In this document: piece by piece, positions 11,983 to 23,287 of the stretch
How the letters are laid out: each line of letters begins with the position of its first letter
Numbering within the stretch: the stretch's first letter is position 1
DNA from: Sesamum alatum
Taxonomy: Eukaryota; Streptophyta; Magnoliopsida; Lamiales; Pedaliaceae
Length of the DNA: 64,000 nucleotides
Direction of reading: 5' to 3'
NCBI GenBank assembly: GCA_034509735.1
Contig: JACGWO010000011.1
Location: forward strand, 11,999,866-12,063,865
Translations under genes and position numbers: made by a program
Notes under the pieces: model-generated
Told to the model about the DNA's origin: nothing
Databases searched by the model: none
What the model saw: the letters and a program-made list of their open reading frames with translations, nothing else

Positions 11983-12734
11983 ACTCTGAGACATAACACA
12001 AGTTACACAACTACACTACAATTATCATTGAATATAAATACTTTTATATGTTCGATAATTATTTATGTAAATATACACAAACCGTACACACACACATATA
12101 TATATATATATGTATATATTTGATAAGAGTCTTATAGAGAGAGGGGTGTAATTATATAAAAAATAAGTTTTTATTAAAAAAAAACGTAAAAGAGAGAAAA
12201 AGGGATAAATTGAAATGATACTTACTATTCTCTTAAGTATGTAGATATATCTTTATTTAATTTTTGTTATTTTATTTATATATCTTAAAGTATAATAAAA
12301 AAGAACGATTAGATACAAAAACACCTCTCATGGCATTGACATGTCCCGACATACTATTGAGACATGTTGGACACGTTATCACGAGTTGTACCATGCATAG
12401 TGTCGTCGACGTGTCGTATTTGATATGATAAACATAACATTTTGAAATATTGATGCATTCTAAATTTATAAAATATAAATTATTAAATTAAAAAATAATC
12501 GTGGGTTAACTTAGATATAGTTTAAAAAGAAATTGACAAAGATATAATAACGCAACCAAATCCTTAACATACTTGGAAAAAAATAAGTACATATATTTTC
12601 GTTTAATATTCGTAGTAATATTTATCCAAAAATCAGGCATTTCATCTATTTTTATCTTAAAAAATTAATTTACTTATGTTAATAATTCGATATATAGATA
12701 TATTAATATAATTAATGAGTAAACATATATCAAT
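11983..12734. other. AT-rich gene-free stretch
   Basis: It contains (AC)n/(AT)n simple repeat at about 12087-12114. No gene or element with defined ends is supported. Confidence 0.4.
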
Positions 12735-13217
12735 ATAATTATGATAGGGGTGCAACACAAATAGTCATGAAAAAACAACCAAAATCACCAAAAAGTTTTA
12801 GGATCCGCACATTGCCCCGCTGGGTCGGGTTGGATCGGGTCGACTCGGCTTGACGACCCGAACCATACCCGAAACTGAGTATCCAAGATGTAGACCCTTG
12901 AATAGGGGACAACTCAAGCCTTGAGATGAATCTATGTGGATCAGACAAGTACATACATTTGGTCTTATAAATACACCTACTCCACAACATTTATGGTAAG
13001 TTACTCAGGTTATATTCGACCCATTTACTGCATTAGATCGTCATATTGCCATCTCGACCTACACTGACTTAAACATCGGAGGGTCTTTGTTGGGGGCACT
13101 CTCGGCTAGCCTGACGTGCTTTCTTCGTCTTAGGGATACACAAGTCTGGGAAGCATACAAGATCGTTTAGTGAGGTGTTTAGTGAGATGCTCGCTAGAAA
13201 TCGCAGGTAACGACCCG
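12735..13217. mobile_element. Probable gypsy LTR fragment
   Basis: A GC-richer island holds a TATA-like motif (TTATAAATACACC, about 12966). It also has a block, CTTAAACATCGGAGGGTCTT (13070-13089), of the kind found near the ends of plant Tat-type gypsy LTRs; the LTRs of the element at 46675-58374 carry a comparable CTTGAGCGTTGGAGTG block. TG/CA ends and a target duplication were not found. The minus-strand ORF 12990-12739 has no recognisable domain. Confidence 0.4.
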
Positions 13218-13534
13218 GGTCAAATTATTTGAGTAATTATTACTCTAATATAAAAGGTTCAAATTATTCATCAATTAAAAACAAAACCAATCGAAATAAA
13301 GCCACAATTCAAATTTTAATATATTGTGGCGGGAGTTGGGATAATCCCAAAATTATAATTTTAAATTCGTGGCCCCTCCAAATCATAGAAAATCCATCAA
13401 ACAGTCCCCTAATTAAAGTACACTCATACTGCACCTTTGTCACTTTTGTAATTAATTATTTTTTTAATAGGAGTACATCATTATATCATATTTTAAAAAA
13501 TAGATCAGTACATTAATATAAATCTTAATAATAA

Positions 13535-13930
13535 GGGTTAATTACAGTCATCTCCTCTGAAATTTGGCATAATTATAAATACCCTCTCATTATTTGAAAA
13601 TTACAAATACCTCCATGAGATTTGTAATTTTTAACCAAATGTCTGAAATTGACCATTTTACCCTTGAATTTTTAGTTAAAATTATAAAAAGATCAACCGA
13701 GGAAATTGCATTATTGTTCATCTGTGTAAAAAACTTAAGAAACCTCTTCCTGCGTATTGTAGTCCAAAAAAATTCAAAAATTTTTAAGAATAATTTAGTT
13801 TGAATAAGGACATTTTGATCAATTCACCCATAAAAATATATGTAAATGAATTATTTGTTAGATGGTTACAAATCTTAGGGGAGTATTTGTAATTATATCA
13901 AACTTTAAGAAAAGTAGTTATAATTTACCG
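13535..13930. mobile_element. Mutator-like foldback MITE (GGGTAAATTAC family)
   Basis: The left end is GGGTTAATTACAGTCATC and the right end is GTAGTTATAATTTACCG. The inner arms share the AATTATAAATACCCTCTCATTATTTG sequence type seen in sister copies. The flanking 9-mers TAATAATAA (13526-13534 and 13931-13939) are identical but low in complexity. The ORF at 13594-13803 is part of the element. Confidence 0.65.
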
Positions 13931-13939
13931 TAATAATAA

Positions 13940-14377
13940 TAATAATCAAAATAAACCCATATGAAATGAAACAAGCATCCAGATATTTGGTTAATTCGAA
14001 CACATGACCTCATGATACTTATTCATGGAATTTCAGTTTTAACCATCGGGGAGGTTTTCGCAAGGGTATAAAATAAGCATTTCTCATCTTATTACTAAAA
14101 ATAAGCTAGCAAAAGTGTTTTTGTTTTAGCTGAAATTAAGTTGAATATAAGTAATTTTTCACTAATTTCTGCAGTTTATTAGTATAATTGTAAATATTGA
14201 GTTATTTTTTCAACCACTTCAATTTTAATTTTTTTTTCTTCACTTTTAATTTTTCTTTTCAAATAAATCCCCAACTATTATTATTACTTAAGTTACAACT
14301 TTCTTTATAATTTAATCCTAAAATAAATAAAAGCTATTACAAACAACCGTTGCGTTTAAACATTTATAATTAAATAA
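13940..14377. other. AT-rich gene-free stretch
   Basis: Nothing recognisable apart from poly-T and TAA-type simple sequence. Confidence 0.4.
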
Positions 14378-14629
14378 ATGCAATTAATCAAACAATTGTA
14401 AGAAAAAAAATTTGACCACTCACATCACATTTCTTTTTTTTAAAGAAATACATCGATAGTTTTAAATCAACCAACATATAATTATTACAACATGCAAAAC
14501 AAAATGCAATTGATCAAACAATTATAAGAAAAAAAATTGACCACTCCCATCACATTTATGTTTTTTAAAAAAGTATATAGATGGCTTTGAATCAATCAAC
14601 ATATTATTATTACAACACGCAAAATACAA
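14378..14629. repeat. Tandem duplication, period about 126 bp
   Basis: ATGCAATTAATCAAACAATT at 14378 recurs as ATGCAATTGATCAAACAATT at 14504. The following AAGAAAAAAA...TTGACCACTC(A/C)CATCACATTT and ATCAACATAT-ATTATTACAACA-GCAAAA blocks are repeated in the same order. Two copies are visible, diverged by substitutions and small indels. Confidence 0.7.
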
Positions 14630-15199
14630 TACATCAATTTTTTACATCAACCAACAAAATTTAAAATAAACAACAATGGTAACAACATATTAATAATAAA
14701 AAATTAGTAAGTGCGGCACATCCTATGTATGTGCATACTTTTTAAAATAAAATTAAAATAAAATATTTATAAAAAAGTACCTAAAAATATACATTGAAAT
14801 GATGAGTTAATATAAATATTTTGATTTATAAAAAAAATATTGACAAACAAAGATAATAATAATGTTGGAGAAATTAAAAAATGCATGAGAAAAAAAAAAC
14901 TACCAAAAGGTAGTTATGAAAAATCATGATAAATGGAAGAGTTAAAAATAATTAATTAATTTAAAATTTTAAAAATTTACAGACCAAATTAAGTGTGACA
15001 CCAAAAGGGTGCTCTCACTTAATAATAAAGTATAGATAGACGAAATCTATATTCATAGAATTCAAACCATGCATTATGTTTGGTTTTATTTTTAGAGTGT
15101 TTTATTTTATTTTGTGGATATAGAGAGAGAAAAATATAGATAAGCAAATGTGTGTTAAAGATAAGTGTATATTTAAATTTTTTTTAGAGTAAATTTTAA

Positions 15200-15365
15200 A
15201 TAGTGTAGAAAATATATTGTATGTATTGTGTTGTATATTAGGAGATAAAAAATATTATTCATTGTCAAATCATGTCACTTTTATAAATGTATATAATAAT
15301 ATTTATTTTTATTGTATGTATTATGTTGCATATTGGGAGATAAAAAATACTGTTTATGTCAAATC
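15200..15365. repeat. Two diverged direct repeats next to a Helitron
   Basis: The block TTGTATGTATTGTGTTGTAT...GGAGATAAAAAATATT (about 15217-15257) recurs as TTGTATGTATTATGTTGCAT...GGAGATAAAAAATACT (about 15320-15352). The period is a little over 100 bp. The neighbouring sequence, CAAATC(A/G)...TCTTTTATAAAT, is also repeated. Confidence 0.55.
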
Positions 15366-15383
15366 GCATCTCTTTTATAAATA

Positions 15384-15619
15384 ACTGGCCATCGTGGCAC
15401 GTTGTCCTTACGTGCATATAAAATAATATTATACGCTTTAAAATTATTGTAAATATAAAATAATATATATATAAACCAATACATTATATTTTAAAAAAAA
15501 GAAAGAAAAGAAAAAAAAATACCTTAGGGGTATTATCGGCATAATCAAAATTTGGTGTCGCGGTGTCATTAATCGCTATTTGTGAGTGAAAAAGGCCTTT
15601 TCTTTATATATAGTATAGA
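15384..15619 (-). mobile_element. Helitron-like element, copy H4
   Basis: On the minus strand it begins TCTATACTATATATAAAG after an A. It contains the shared ACACCGCGACACC block and a hairpin GCACGT-AAGGACA-ACGTGC (complement of 15398-15416), and ends CCAG followed by T. The 6-bp stem pairs perfectly although its sequence differs from that of other copies. It lies about 540 bp upstream of the HHP start codon. Confidence 0.7.
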
Positions 15620-15961
15620 TTAAATTACATAATATATTATTGTATAGAAAAATAAAAAAATTATTCAAAAACACCCAGTAAAAATATTTTGGTTTGAAGA
15701 ACTTGTACTCATGCAAAACATGATCCATTGGTCCATCACATTTCTCACCTTCCGCCAAATTTCAATTTTCAGACCGGTCGTACCAACTTTTGGAGGCAGA
15801 AAATCACCTGCTTTCGACCTAAATCATAGTCACACCTGTCCGATTTTAATTGGTTTGTGATCGTATTGACTTGACTTTCAAGAATTATCCCTAGTCTTCA
15901 GCGCACCTGATTATATCTCCCAACAAATCAAAATATACGGGTGACACGGTATTCTTTGCGA

Positions 15962-15969
15962 GTATAAAA
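15962..15969 (+). promoter_or_regulatory. Probable TATA box of the HHP gene
   Basis: GTATAAAA, in the context GCGAGTATAAAACTGTC, lies about 190 bp upstream of the start codon at 16156. No other TATA-like motif in a normal context is closer. The transcription start would be near 15995-16000, giving a 5' UTR of about 160 nt. Confidence 0.5.
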
Positions 15970-16155
15970 CTGTCAGAGCTCCATTCTTGGGAATTACATA
16001 CACAAATATATCTGCATTATTTGTGTACATACATACAGCTGTGGCGATCGGAGCCGGCGAAGGAGGAAACCTCATTATTCTGGTGGTGATTTCGCCTGAA
16101 AAGGGAGGGTTCCGGTTTGCTCTTCCGGCGGAGGGTGTATTGAGATAGATAAATT

Positions 16156-16409
16156 ATGAAGAAACGAAGAGCGAGAAGCGGCTTCAGCTATTCGAGGCAA
16201 GCGGCGGCGGTGGGCGACGGCGGCGGTAGTAAGGAGAAGGAGAAGGCGAGGGTGCTGCTGAAGTACGAGGCGTTGCCGGAGTATTTGAAGGATAATGAGT
16301 TCATTAGAGACTATTACAGATGTGAATGGCCCTTGAAAGATGTTCTTCTCAGCGTTTTCTCCTTGCACAATGAAACTTTCAACATTTGGACGTCAGTTCA
16401 TCTCTCTCT

Positions 16410-16451
<42 letters not shown>

Positions 16452-19400
16452 GCAAACTCTCTCTCCGATTGATTCAGCATTTTATCTGATATTTTGGTTC
16501 CTATTTTCATAACATTATTGCAAAACCCAGATTTCATTCGACAGATAGGAGTTAAAAAACTTGAAATTTTAAACAAGAAAATGAATTTGAAAATACTCGA
16601 AAATATTTACAACTTCATAATTTGAGAATTGATGTTGATACTAATTTACAGGCATTTTGTGGGATTTATGATATTCACGGGGATGATGATGATGAGCTTA
16701 ACGGAAAAAATGAGCATGGAGAACGTGATGGCGACTTTTTTCGGGGAGAGAGGCGACGGATGGCTGACTTCCAAAACGATCAACAGATCCAACGCCTCCG
16801 ATTCTTTCTTTACGGTTGGTGTTTTCTCATCTTAATTTTCTCTCTACATCAAAATGTGTTCATATTTGATTAATTATGTAATAAGTATTATTAATTATTC
16901 TTGAAAATCATCACTAATCACATGCTAAAGAACAGTTCAATCCATATATTAAATTGAAATTGATAAGTCTGTGGTTAGAATTTCCCAACGAATTTGAGCA
17001 TAATGGTACAGCACCAAGTACATAAAAGAAAAGAACAAAATATGGGTCCCAAGTTCACATGTTGATTCCATGAACAAAGTTGCTCCTACAAGTCTGCTCT
17101 TGGTCCCATACCATGTGATCTTTGGAATAAATATCAGACAAATTTTAATTCAAATTAAATTTGATTCAACATGAATTAATTATGTGTCAATGTAATATAT
17201 GGAGTATAATTTAAGTAGAATGATCAATCACATGACAAATAAAATTACATTTGTCACGTGATTAGTTCAATCCAATTATACTTGATTTGGATAAAAAAAA
17301 GTTCTTTTCTTTCCGTATATCATTACTCTATTTCCGTTTTCGTATTTTCAATTTGGCGTTACAGTTTTAATTAAAAAGTAATTCTTTTCCATATATATAT
17401 ATATATATATACATATGTTATTCCTTCTAAAGTAGTGATTCTTCTTACTAAAATGAGACATAAATGCACTTTTTGTCTAGTAACTTAGGTGGTTTGGCCT
17501 TTTTATCCTTTAATTTTTTAAGGTGGTATTTTGGTCTTGTATCTTTTTTAATTTCGTGATTTCAGTTCCTTTTTCGCCGGAATTTGTCCTCTTCGTCGGG
17601 AAAAATGCATGTGCATATCATTTTTGTCCTATTGGCTTATTTTTTCCAACCATTTTGTTTATTAACTTTCTAGGGTAGCAGTTTTGTCCTGCATCTTTTT
17701 AATTTTCGCGATTTTAGTCCTTTTTTTCACGGCAGTACACCCTTCTCGTCGATGGAGGTAAACTCCAGCAAAAAAAAGAACTGAAATTGCGAAAATTAAA
17801 AAAAATACAGGACAAAAATGCTAACACTAGACAATTAAAGGACGAAAACTCCAAATAATCTAAGGCCTGAGCTAAAAAATGCATTTAATCCTTAACATCA
17901 CACCATTTATTAGAACAAGAGAATCTTTCTAATGGAAGAGATCATTATTAAATTCATTTGAGTAAGTTAATCATAATATGTTTGCATCAGAAGTGAAATC
18001 AAAGATTAAGCAATGGTCTATGAAATTACTCAGGAGAATTCTTGGTCAAATCAAGTACATAATAGAAGCACATTAACTAGCTGGTTTGCATGCAAGGATC
18101 ATGCTTGTTAAGACAATAATCTGTTTTCAATAAGAAAAACAGAGTTTAATTATCATCAAATAAGAAAGGGATAATTACATTTACACCCCTGACCTATACT
18201 TTATTTACACAAACCACCCCTAGCTTTTGCATAATTATAGAAACCACCCTTGATAGCCAAAATATAGGGGTAGTTTGTGTATTAATGTCGATACTTTTGA
18301 GGGGTGTAAGGGTAATTTTCTAAAAAAAATATGGATGGTTTGTGTAAATGATGCTTACATTCTAGTGGGTGTATATGTAATTATTTAAAAGATAGATATG
18401 GTTTATGTAAACAAACCATAGATTAAGGGGTGTAAATGTAATTATCCCAATAAGAAAAGTAAGCTGCATGCAATGAGTATGCAATATGAATAATCTCATT
18501 AGTCCTTAATTTAAGTTGTGAGCTTTTTCTCAAACACTACTCAATCAGGCACATGGCGCAGCCGACCATTACCACTATTGTATAGTTTATGCTTATTGTA
18601 ATAACTTGTTGTAAGCTTAAATTATGCTCCTTCTGTCCTTAGAGATTGTTGAATATGCTTAAGCTAATTTATATCCAACCCTTAGAGAATCCCACCACTC
18701 TATGCAAGTTGTAGATACTTTAATAGAAAGATTCAAGCTGGTATTTTGTATGGACATGTGATAGGAGATATGAAAGAGGTTGTGAAATTGCATGTAGGCG
18801 AACTTACACTTCTAGTCCCATCGGATGGGATTCAACATTTTTAGTTCCCTGCTTTACGAGATTTTCAAAATGGTTCTAAAGAGAAAACTCGAAACATTTA
18901 GTTCTATGTCATACGGGATTTTCAAAATGGTTCCAAAATTGAGAAAACTCGACACATTTAGTCCCATAAATCCCGTAAAAGAGAGGATTAAATGTATAGA
19001 ACCCCCTATCTTATGGGATTAAAAATATAATTTTGCCTTACATACTGAAGAAGACACTAGACCTGTATGCTCATGGTAGTGCTGATATATACACATAAAA
19101 ACTTATCAACTGTAAAATTTATTTTCTTTACTCAGTGCACCTATTGCTTGTCTATATATCATGAAATATCCTAAATATTTCTCTATCCCTTGATGAGTTT
19201 GTTGAAGTGTGGAGTCTGTCCCAACATTGCATCCAAACTTAATGACTGCGGATTCAACTACACTTAGGGGTAAAATTGTAATTTTACCGTGCTCTATAGG
19301 TGTCGTAGTGTATATAGCTAACGTATGACTTTTTATTGTAACTTACACTAAACTATCCTTGTAAGAAACCGATCTCTAGCAACCATAACATAAGAGTGTT

Positions 19401-20184
19401 TCCCGAACTACCTAAATTTTGTGACTTGCAATTACTTTCTTTTTGTATTTTCCGCACACCTTCACAATCTGTCAAAAACGATTCTAATAAAGATACGATT
19501 ACATTCCATTGTAATATGCAGGATTCTTATGTAGGACGTATTGCTAGATCACCAGTCTTGCATGCAAGTAAAGATTCTGATTCAGTTCCCTTATGGCCTT
19601 GGCTTGTTTTCTTGGTGGGAGCAATGAGCTGTTTGATATTCAGCACAGTGTCCCACCTCTTCGCCTGTCACTCCCGACGCTTCTACTACTTCTTCTGGCG
19701 ACTGGACTACGCCGGCATCGCCCTCATGATCATCTGCTCCTTCTTCGCCCCAATATACTACGCCTTCTCAGATCACCCCTACTGGCGCTTCTGTTATCTC
19801 TCCTCAATCACTTTAGTCGGCTTCCTAGTCGTTCTCACCCTGCTTGCACCAGCTCTGTCAAGTAGCCGTTTCAGGTCCTTGAGGGCCGGCCTCTTCCTCT
19901 TCATGGGGTTCTTAGGAGTAATTCCGGCTACTCATGCAGTGATTCTCCACTGGGATCATCACCAGATACGCGTATCGCTTGTGTATGAGATCGTCATGGG
20001 GCTTTTGTATGGAATTGGGGCGTTTTTTTACGTCACTAGGATCCCCGAGAGATGGAAACCTGGTGCATTCGACATTGTGGGTCACAGTCATCAGATTTTC
20101 CACGTTTTCGTTGTTGCTGCTGCACTTGCTCATTGTGCAGCCACCCTAATTATCATGGAATGGCGACGAGGTTTGCCTGCTTGA
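16156..20184 (+). CDS. HHP4-like: Heptahelical transmembrane protein (PAQR family), HHP4/HHP2-like
   Basis: The exons are 16156-16391, 16652-16814 and 19522-20184 (353 codons plus stop); the junctions are GT-AG and keep frame. The family is seven-helix membrane proteins related to adiponectin/progestin receptors. In plants, HHPs have been linked to hormone, sugar and osmotic or cold signalling. The N-terminus (1-45) is basic and Gly/Lys-rich and is followed by the plant HHP motif [11 protein letters not shown]...[13 protein letters not shown] (71-80) opens the membrane core and is split by intron 1. SHLFACH (177-183) and GHSHQIFH (320-327) with a later His at 337 supply the conserved His residues expected to bind a metal. 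The soluble loop between helices 1 and 2 (about 100-155) is long, as in the HHP2/4/5 type. The length is normal for the family. Intron 1 begins 12 bp before a (CT)n(CA)n microsatellite; intron 2 carries three foldback elements. The subfamily number is inferred. Confidence 0.9.
16403..16454 (+). repeat. Compound (CT)n(CA)n microsatellite in HHP intron 1
   Basis: A run of CT dinucleotides, with one early TCTTCT interruption, passes into (CA)n just downstream of the splice donor at 16392. The length is likely to vary between individuals. Confidence 0.85.
17457..17891. mobile_element. Long-TIR foldback element in HHP intron 2
   Basis: The arms pair from GACATAAATGCA... on the left with ...TGCATTTAATCC on the right, and continue through TTTAATT, TTTTGTCCT and TTTTCGCGATTT-type blocks. 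The sequence closely resembles the element at 50597-51103. Flanking 9-mers CTAAAATGA and TTAACATCA agree at only 6 of 9 positions, so the target duplication has decayed if it was one. It is noncoding. Confidence 0.55.
18168..18448. mobile_element. Mutator-like MITE in HHP intron 2, perfect 9-bp TSD
   Basis: The 23-bp terminal inverted repeats at 18168-18190 and 18426-18448 are perfect; they start GGGATAATTACATTTAC. The 9-mer AATAAGAAA occurs directly on both sides (18159-18167 and 18449-18457). The arms remain partly complementary further in. At 281 bp it has no coding capacity. Confidence 0.85.
18797..19037. mobile_element. Small foldback MITE in HHP intron 2
   Basis: The left end GGCGAACTTACACTTCTAG pairs with the right end ATTAAAAATATAATTTTGCC (reverse complement GGCAAAATTATATTTTTAAT). 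Flanking 9-mers TTGCATGTA and TTACATACT are similar but decayed. The inner sequence also has a direct repeat, GGGATTTTCAAAATGGTTC-type, at about 18860 and 18920. Confidence 0.5.
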
Positions 20185-20640
20185 GAATTTCCCAGTGAAT
20201 TCTTTCTAGGAGATTGATTTTTCTTTCTTGTTTTGGTTAATTTAATTCATTCGATTATCATTTTATTTCTTTCTATAGGCAGCTGAAACTTTTCTGTTTG
20301 TTGTAAGGGAGCAGGTAGAATGTGTTTAAGGTTACTGTCTCTCTTGAATGTACGTACACTTCTCTCCAGGTTCAGAATGTAATTTCTTGTTGTTCTTCTG
20401 ACTGATCACAATGAGTTTCTTCATCAACTCCAGGCAGTTCGTGGATTTTTTTCCAGTGTTGATGATTGTTGAGTTTCTAAATGATCCCTTTATATCGATG
20501 AATGGATATTTGTTTCACGTTATATGGGTCTTTGCTCCACTTTATGCGAGTTATTGTAATTTGATTATTGTTCTTAAGTCATGTTGATGTATTGGTTGAA
20601 TTGTGATGTAATCATGTATGTTATTACCACTTAAAATAAA
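20185..20640 (+). other. Probable 3' UTR of HHP
   Basis: The sequence after the stop codon is T-rich with several possible polyadenylation signals; the clearest is AATAAA at about 20636. The actual cleavage site cannot be fixed from sequence. Confidence 0.4.
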
Positions 20641-20915
20641 GAAATGATCCCTTTGTACCTATTTCTAGTTGGTGGGGATTTTCTAAAACATCATTGTTCA
20701 AGTTTGTTCGAATTATTATTGAGTTTCAAAAATTGTGTTTGAATTTGGTTTGATTATTAATCTAACCCAGTTCAAACGATTTTTAATTGGATCAAACATG
20801 AGTCGAGTTCGAGTAATTTGATATTTTTAAGTATATTTTATTATTTTTGCATTGATATAATCGAGCTCGCAAGTTTATCAAACGAAATTTTTTTGTTGTG
20901 ATTTAATCCCTTCAG
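20641..20915. other. Intergenic, nothing recognised
   Basis: AT-rich sequence with TTCGAGT/GAGTTCGAG motifs but no supported gene or element. Confidence 0.4.
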
Positions 20916-21722
20916 TGATGTGCCCAAAACGAGAAAACCTAAAATTACTATTACAGACAGAAATGAGGGTTTTACAGATTGGCCCCCTTTATGAAATTAC
21001 AAACTTGGATTAGGGGAAGGGGAATTTTCAAAAAGCCAAGAAAACAGAGCAGCTGGTTAGTGCAGAAATAGCAAATATAATAAAAGCAGTAAAGAAACAG
21101 AGTGAAGAATCACGAGGCTCAGATTGCCCTAATTCGAGAGGTGAGGTGCCCTAGCGCCTCAAACACTGGCAGCCCACCGGTTGCACAAAGCCCAAAAACC
21201 ACACAAGTCTCCACCGTCCACTCAGGACCCAAAAGTGCGACTACAAAGCACAAAAGGGACACACCCTCCAGCCACACAGGCTTCACAGTCCACTTAGGAC
21301 GAGGCACAAAGCAGATTCTGTTCACAGAGAACAAAGGAAGGAGGAGGGAAAGCTTAGAGTGTATATTGTTGGGTTATCTCGATGGAAAATCGATGGTATA
21401 AATAGTGAGAGGGAGAGAGAAGCATCTCAGTCAGAGACAGGGGAGAGATGGAGGTACTTGGGAAAACCATGGAGACGTGAGCCCGAGGCGACGGAGGGAG
21501 AAGAAAGGAGGCTGCGAATTTTAGGCTTTAAGTGCGAGAGAGAGGGAAATCTGGGAGAACTAGGGAAACCAAAAATATATGTTCAAACCCTAAACAACTT
21601 GTGGGCTGGGTCGGATAAGAGTGAGACGCGGGCCAAGAGGGCTGTTGGGCTGGGCCTTCCAGGATGGGCCAAATAAGGGGCTTGGGCTTTGGGCCTAAGG
21701 GGACATAGGCCACCTCATATCA
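20916..21722 (+). mobile_element. Possible solo LTR (gypsy-like)
   Basis: This GC-rich block begins TGATGTG and ends CATATCA, a nearly perfect TG...CA terminal inverted repeat. A TATA-like GGTATAAATAGTGAG lies at about 21392, followed by a purine-rich leader and a segment with many TGGGCC/GGGCTT motifs. A matching 5-bp target duplication is absent (TTCAG on the left, ATTTT on the right). The ORFs 21102-21401 and 21359-21676 are probably LTR sequence, not proteins. Confidence 0.45.
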
Positions 21723-22317
21723 ATTTTGTTCAGGTTTGGTTTGTTAAGTTTAATAAATCAACTTCGAAAGAACCTTTATCGGTCGATTTCAATCGAGTAT
21801 CAAGTAATTTGATATATTTTCCAGCTCCACCGTGTTGTTCCAAGACCTGGGCAGATATGATCCCTAACTAGAGTGTAGCGACTTGGTATTGAGTCAAAAC
21901 GAGTCAATATTCAAATTTATTAGAAAGTTTATTAAAAAAAATTATATATTATATATATATGTTCAATGTACACAATCTAATTGGAATAAGTATTTAATTT
22001 AATCCAATACAAATTCAACTTGAATAGCATGATTACTTACACATATTTTAGTATCATCTTTTACACATGTTTGAATATATTAACAAATATAAGCAAGAGT
22101 TTGAATTTCATCAAAGAAAGTCAACCAAGAAGCCCAAAAGAGAAAAGTTGGGGGAGAGAGGGAATTGACAACAACTTTTATTTTTTTTTTTTTATAATTT
22201 TAATAGTGATAATTATTATGTAAAAATTAATCACTATAAGTAATTAACAATAAAATGTGTCACTAATAATTTCTCTAAATTATATTATAAAAAAGTCGAA
22301 ATTATTATGACATAATA
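21723..22317. other. AT-rich gene-free stretch
   Basis: No gene or delimited element is recognised. Confidence 0.4.
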
Positions 22318-22799
22318 GGTTAAATTGCAATTTTGTGCCAACACATTAGAGGGTATGGCTTTATAAGGAAATCAATTTTAAAGGTGGCAATTTAGAATAT
22401 TATGTTTTAATTTTTGTACAATTGGAGAATTTCGGCCACAGAATCCCCAAAAGTGACAGAAAAATGATTATGTGATATTTTTTTAACAGTTTTAAAATTG
22501 GGGTTTTTGCTGATTAAGCCCCAAAAAACTAAATCTTTTGCCAAATAGTATATCAACGTAATTGAGGGTTTTATCAATGTAAACATCTTATATGGTAAGA
22601 ATTTAATTTTTGGGCTTAGTAAAAATCTCAATCCTAAAAAACGTCTCATCATCATTTTCCAGTCATTTTTGGAGTCTCTGGTGGTCAAAATCGTCAAATT
22701 ACACAAAAATTAAAACTTAATGTCCTAAGTTGCTACCTCCAAAATTGAGTGCCCTTATAATGTACCCCTAATGTTTTGGACTAAAATACAATTTAGTCT
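22318..22799. mobile_element. Foldback element with decayed 9-bp TSD
   Basis: The left arm (GGTTAAATTGCAATTTTGTGCC...ACATTAGAGGG...GGTGGCAATTTAGAATATTATG) pairs with the right arm (CATTAAGTTTTAATTTTTGTG on the complement, through ACATTAGGGG to GACTAAATTG). The flanks GACATAATA (22309-22317) and AACTTAATA (22800-22808) agree at 7 of 9 positions. The arms are about 120 bp. It is noncoding; the ORF 22706-22407 on the minus strand is part of it. Confidence 0.6.
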
Positions 22800-23287
22800 A
22801 ACTTAATATATTTTTTCAATAATAACTTCAAAATATCATTTAATCTCCCAATCTAATTTTCATACTTTTGCATCCATAATTATGATTTCCACTTCCTCAT
22901 ATTTTAATCCACTATTTAGCATAATTATGATAAATAAAAAAAAAACTTTGACAAAAATGAAAAACATAAAAAGAAGAGTCAATTACATTGACATCCCCTG
23001 AGGTTATGCCCAATTATATAAACACTCCATATTTTTTTGCGAAATTACAGCTACACCTCTTGAATGATGTTAGTGTAATATTTTTCATGGATATTAGTAT
23101 AAGCTTTGCCTTTGAATAGGGGTGTAGTTGTAATGTAATTACAATATCAGGGAAATCTAACTGTAATTTTAACAAAATAAGAGAGTATTTTTATATTTTG
23201 GTCTAATCTCAAGGGTGTTACTGTAATTTAAAAAAAAAAATAAAAAAGACAAGAAGAAGTTCTTGATCTTGAACATATGTAATAATC

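Noticed and set aside
21102..21676. Overlapping + strand ORFs in the 20916-21722 block
   Set aside because: Low-information sequence with Arg/Glu-rich runs inside a segment that looks like an LTR; no domain and no introns.
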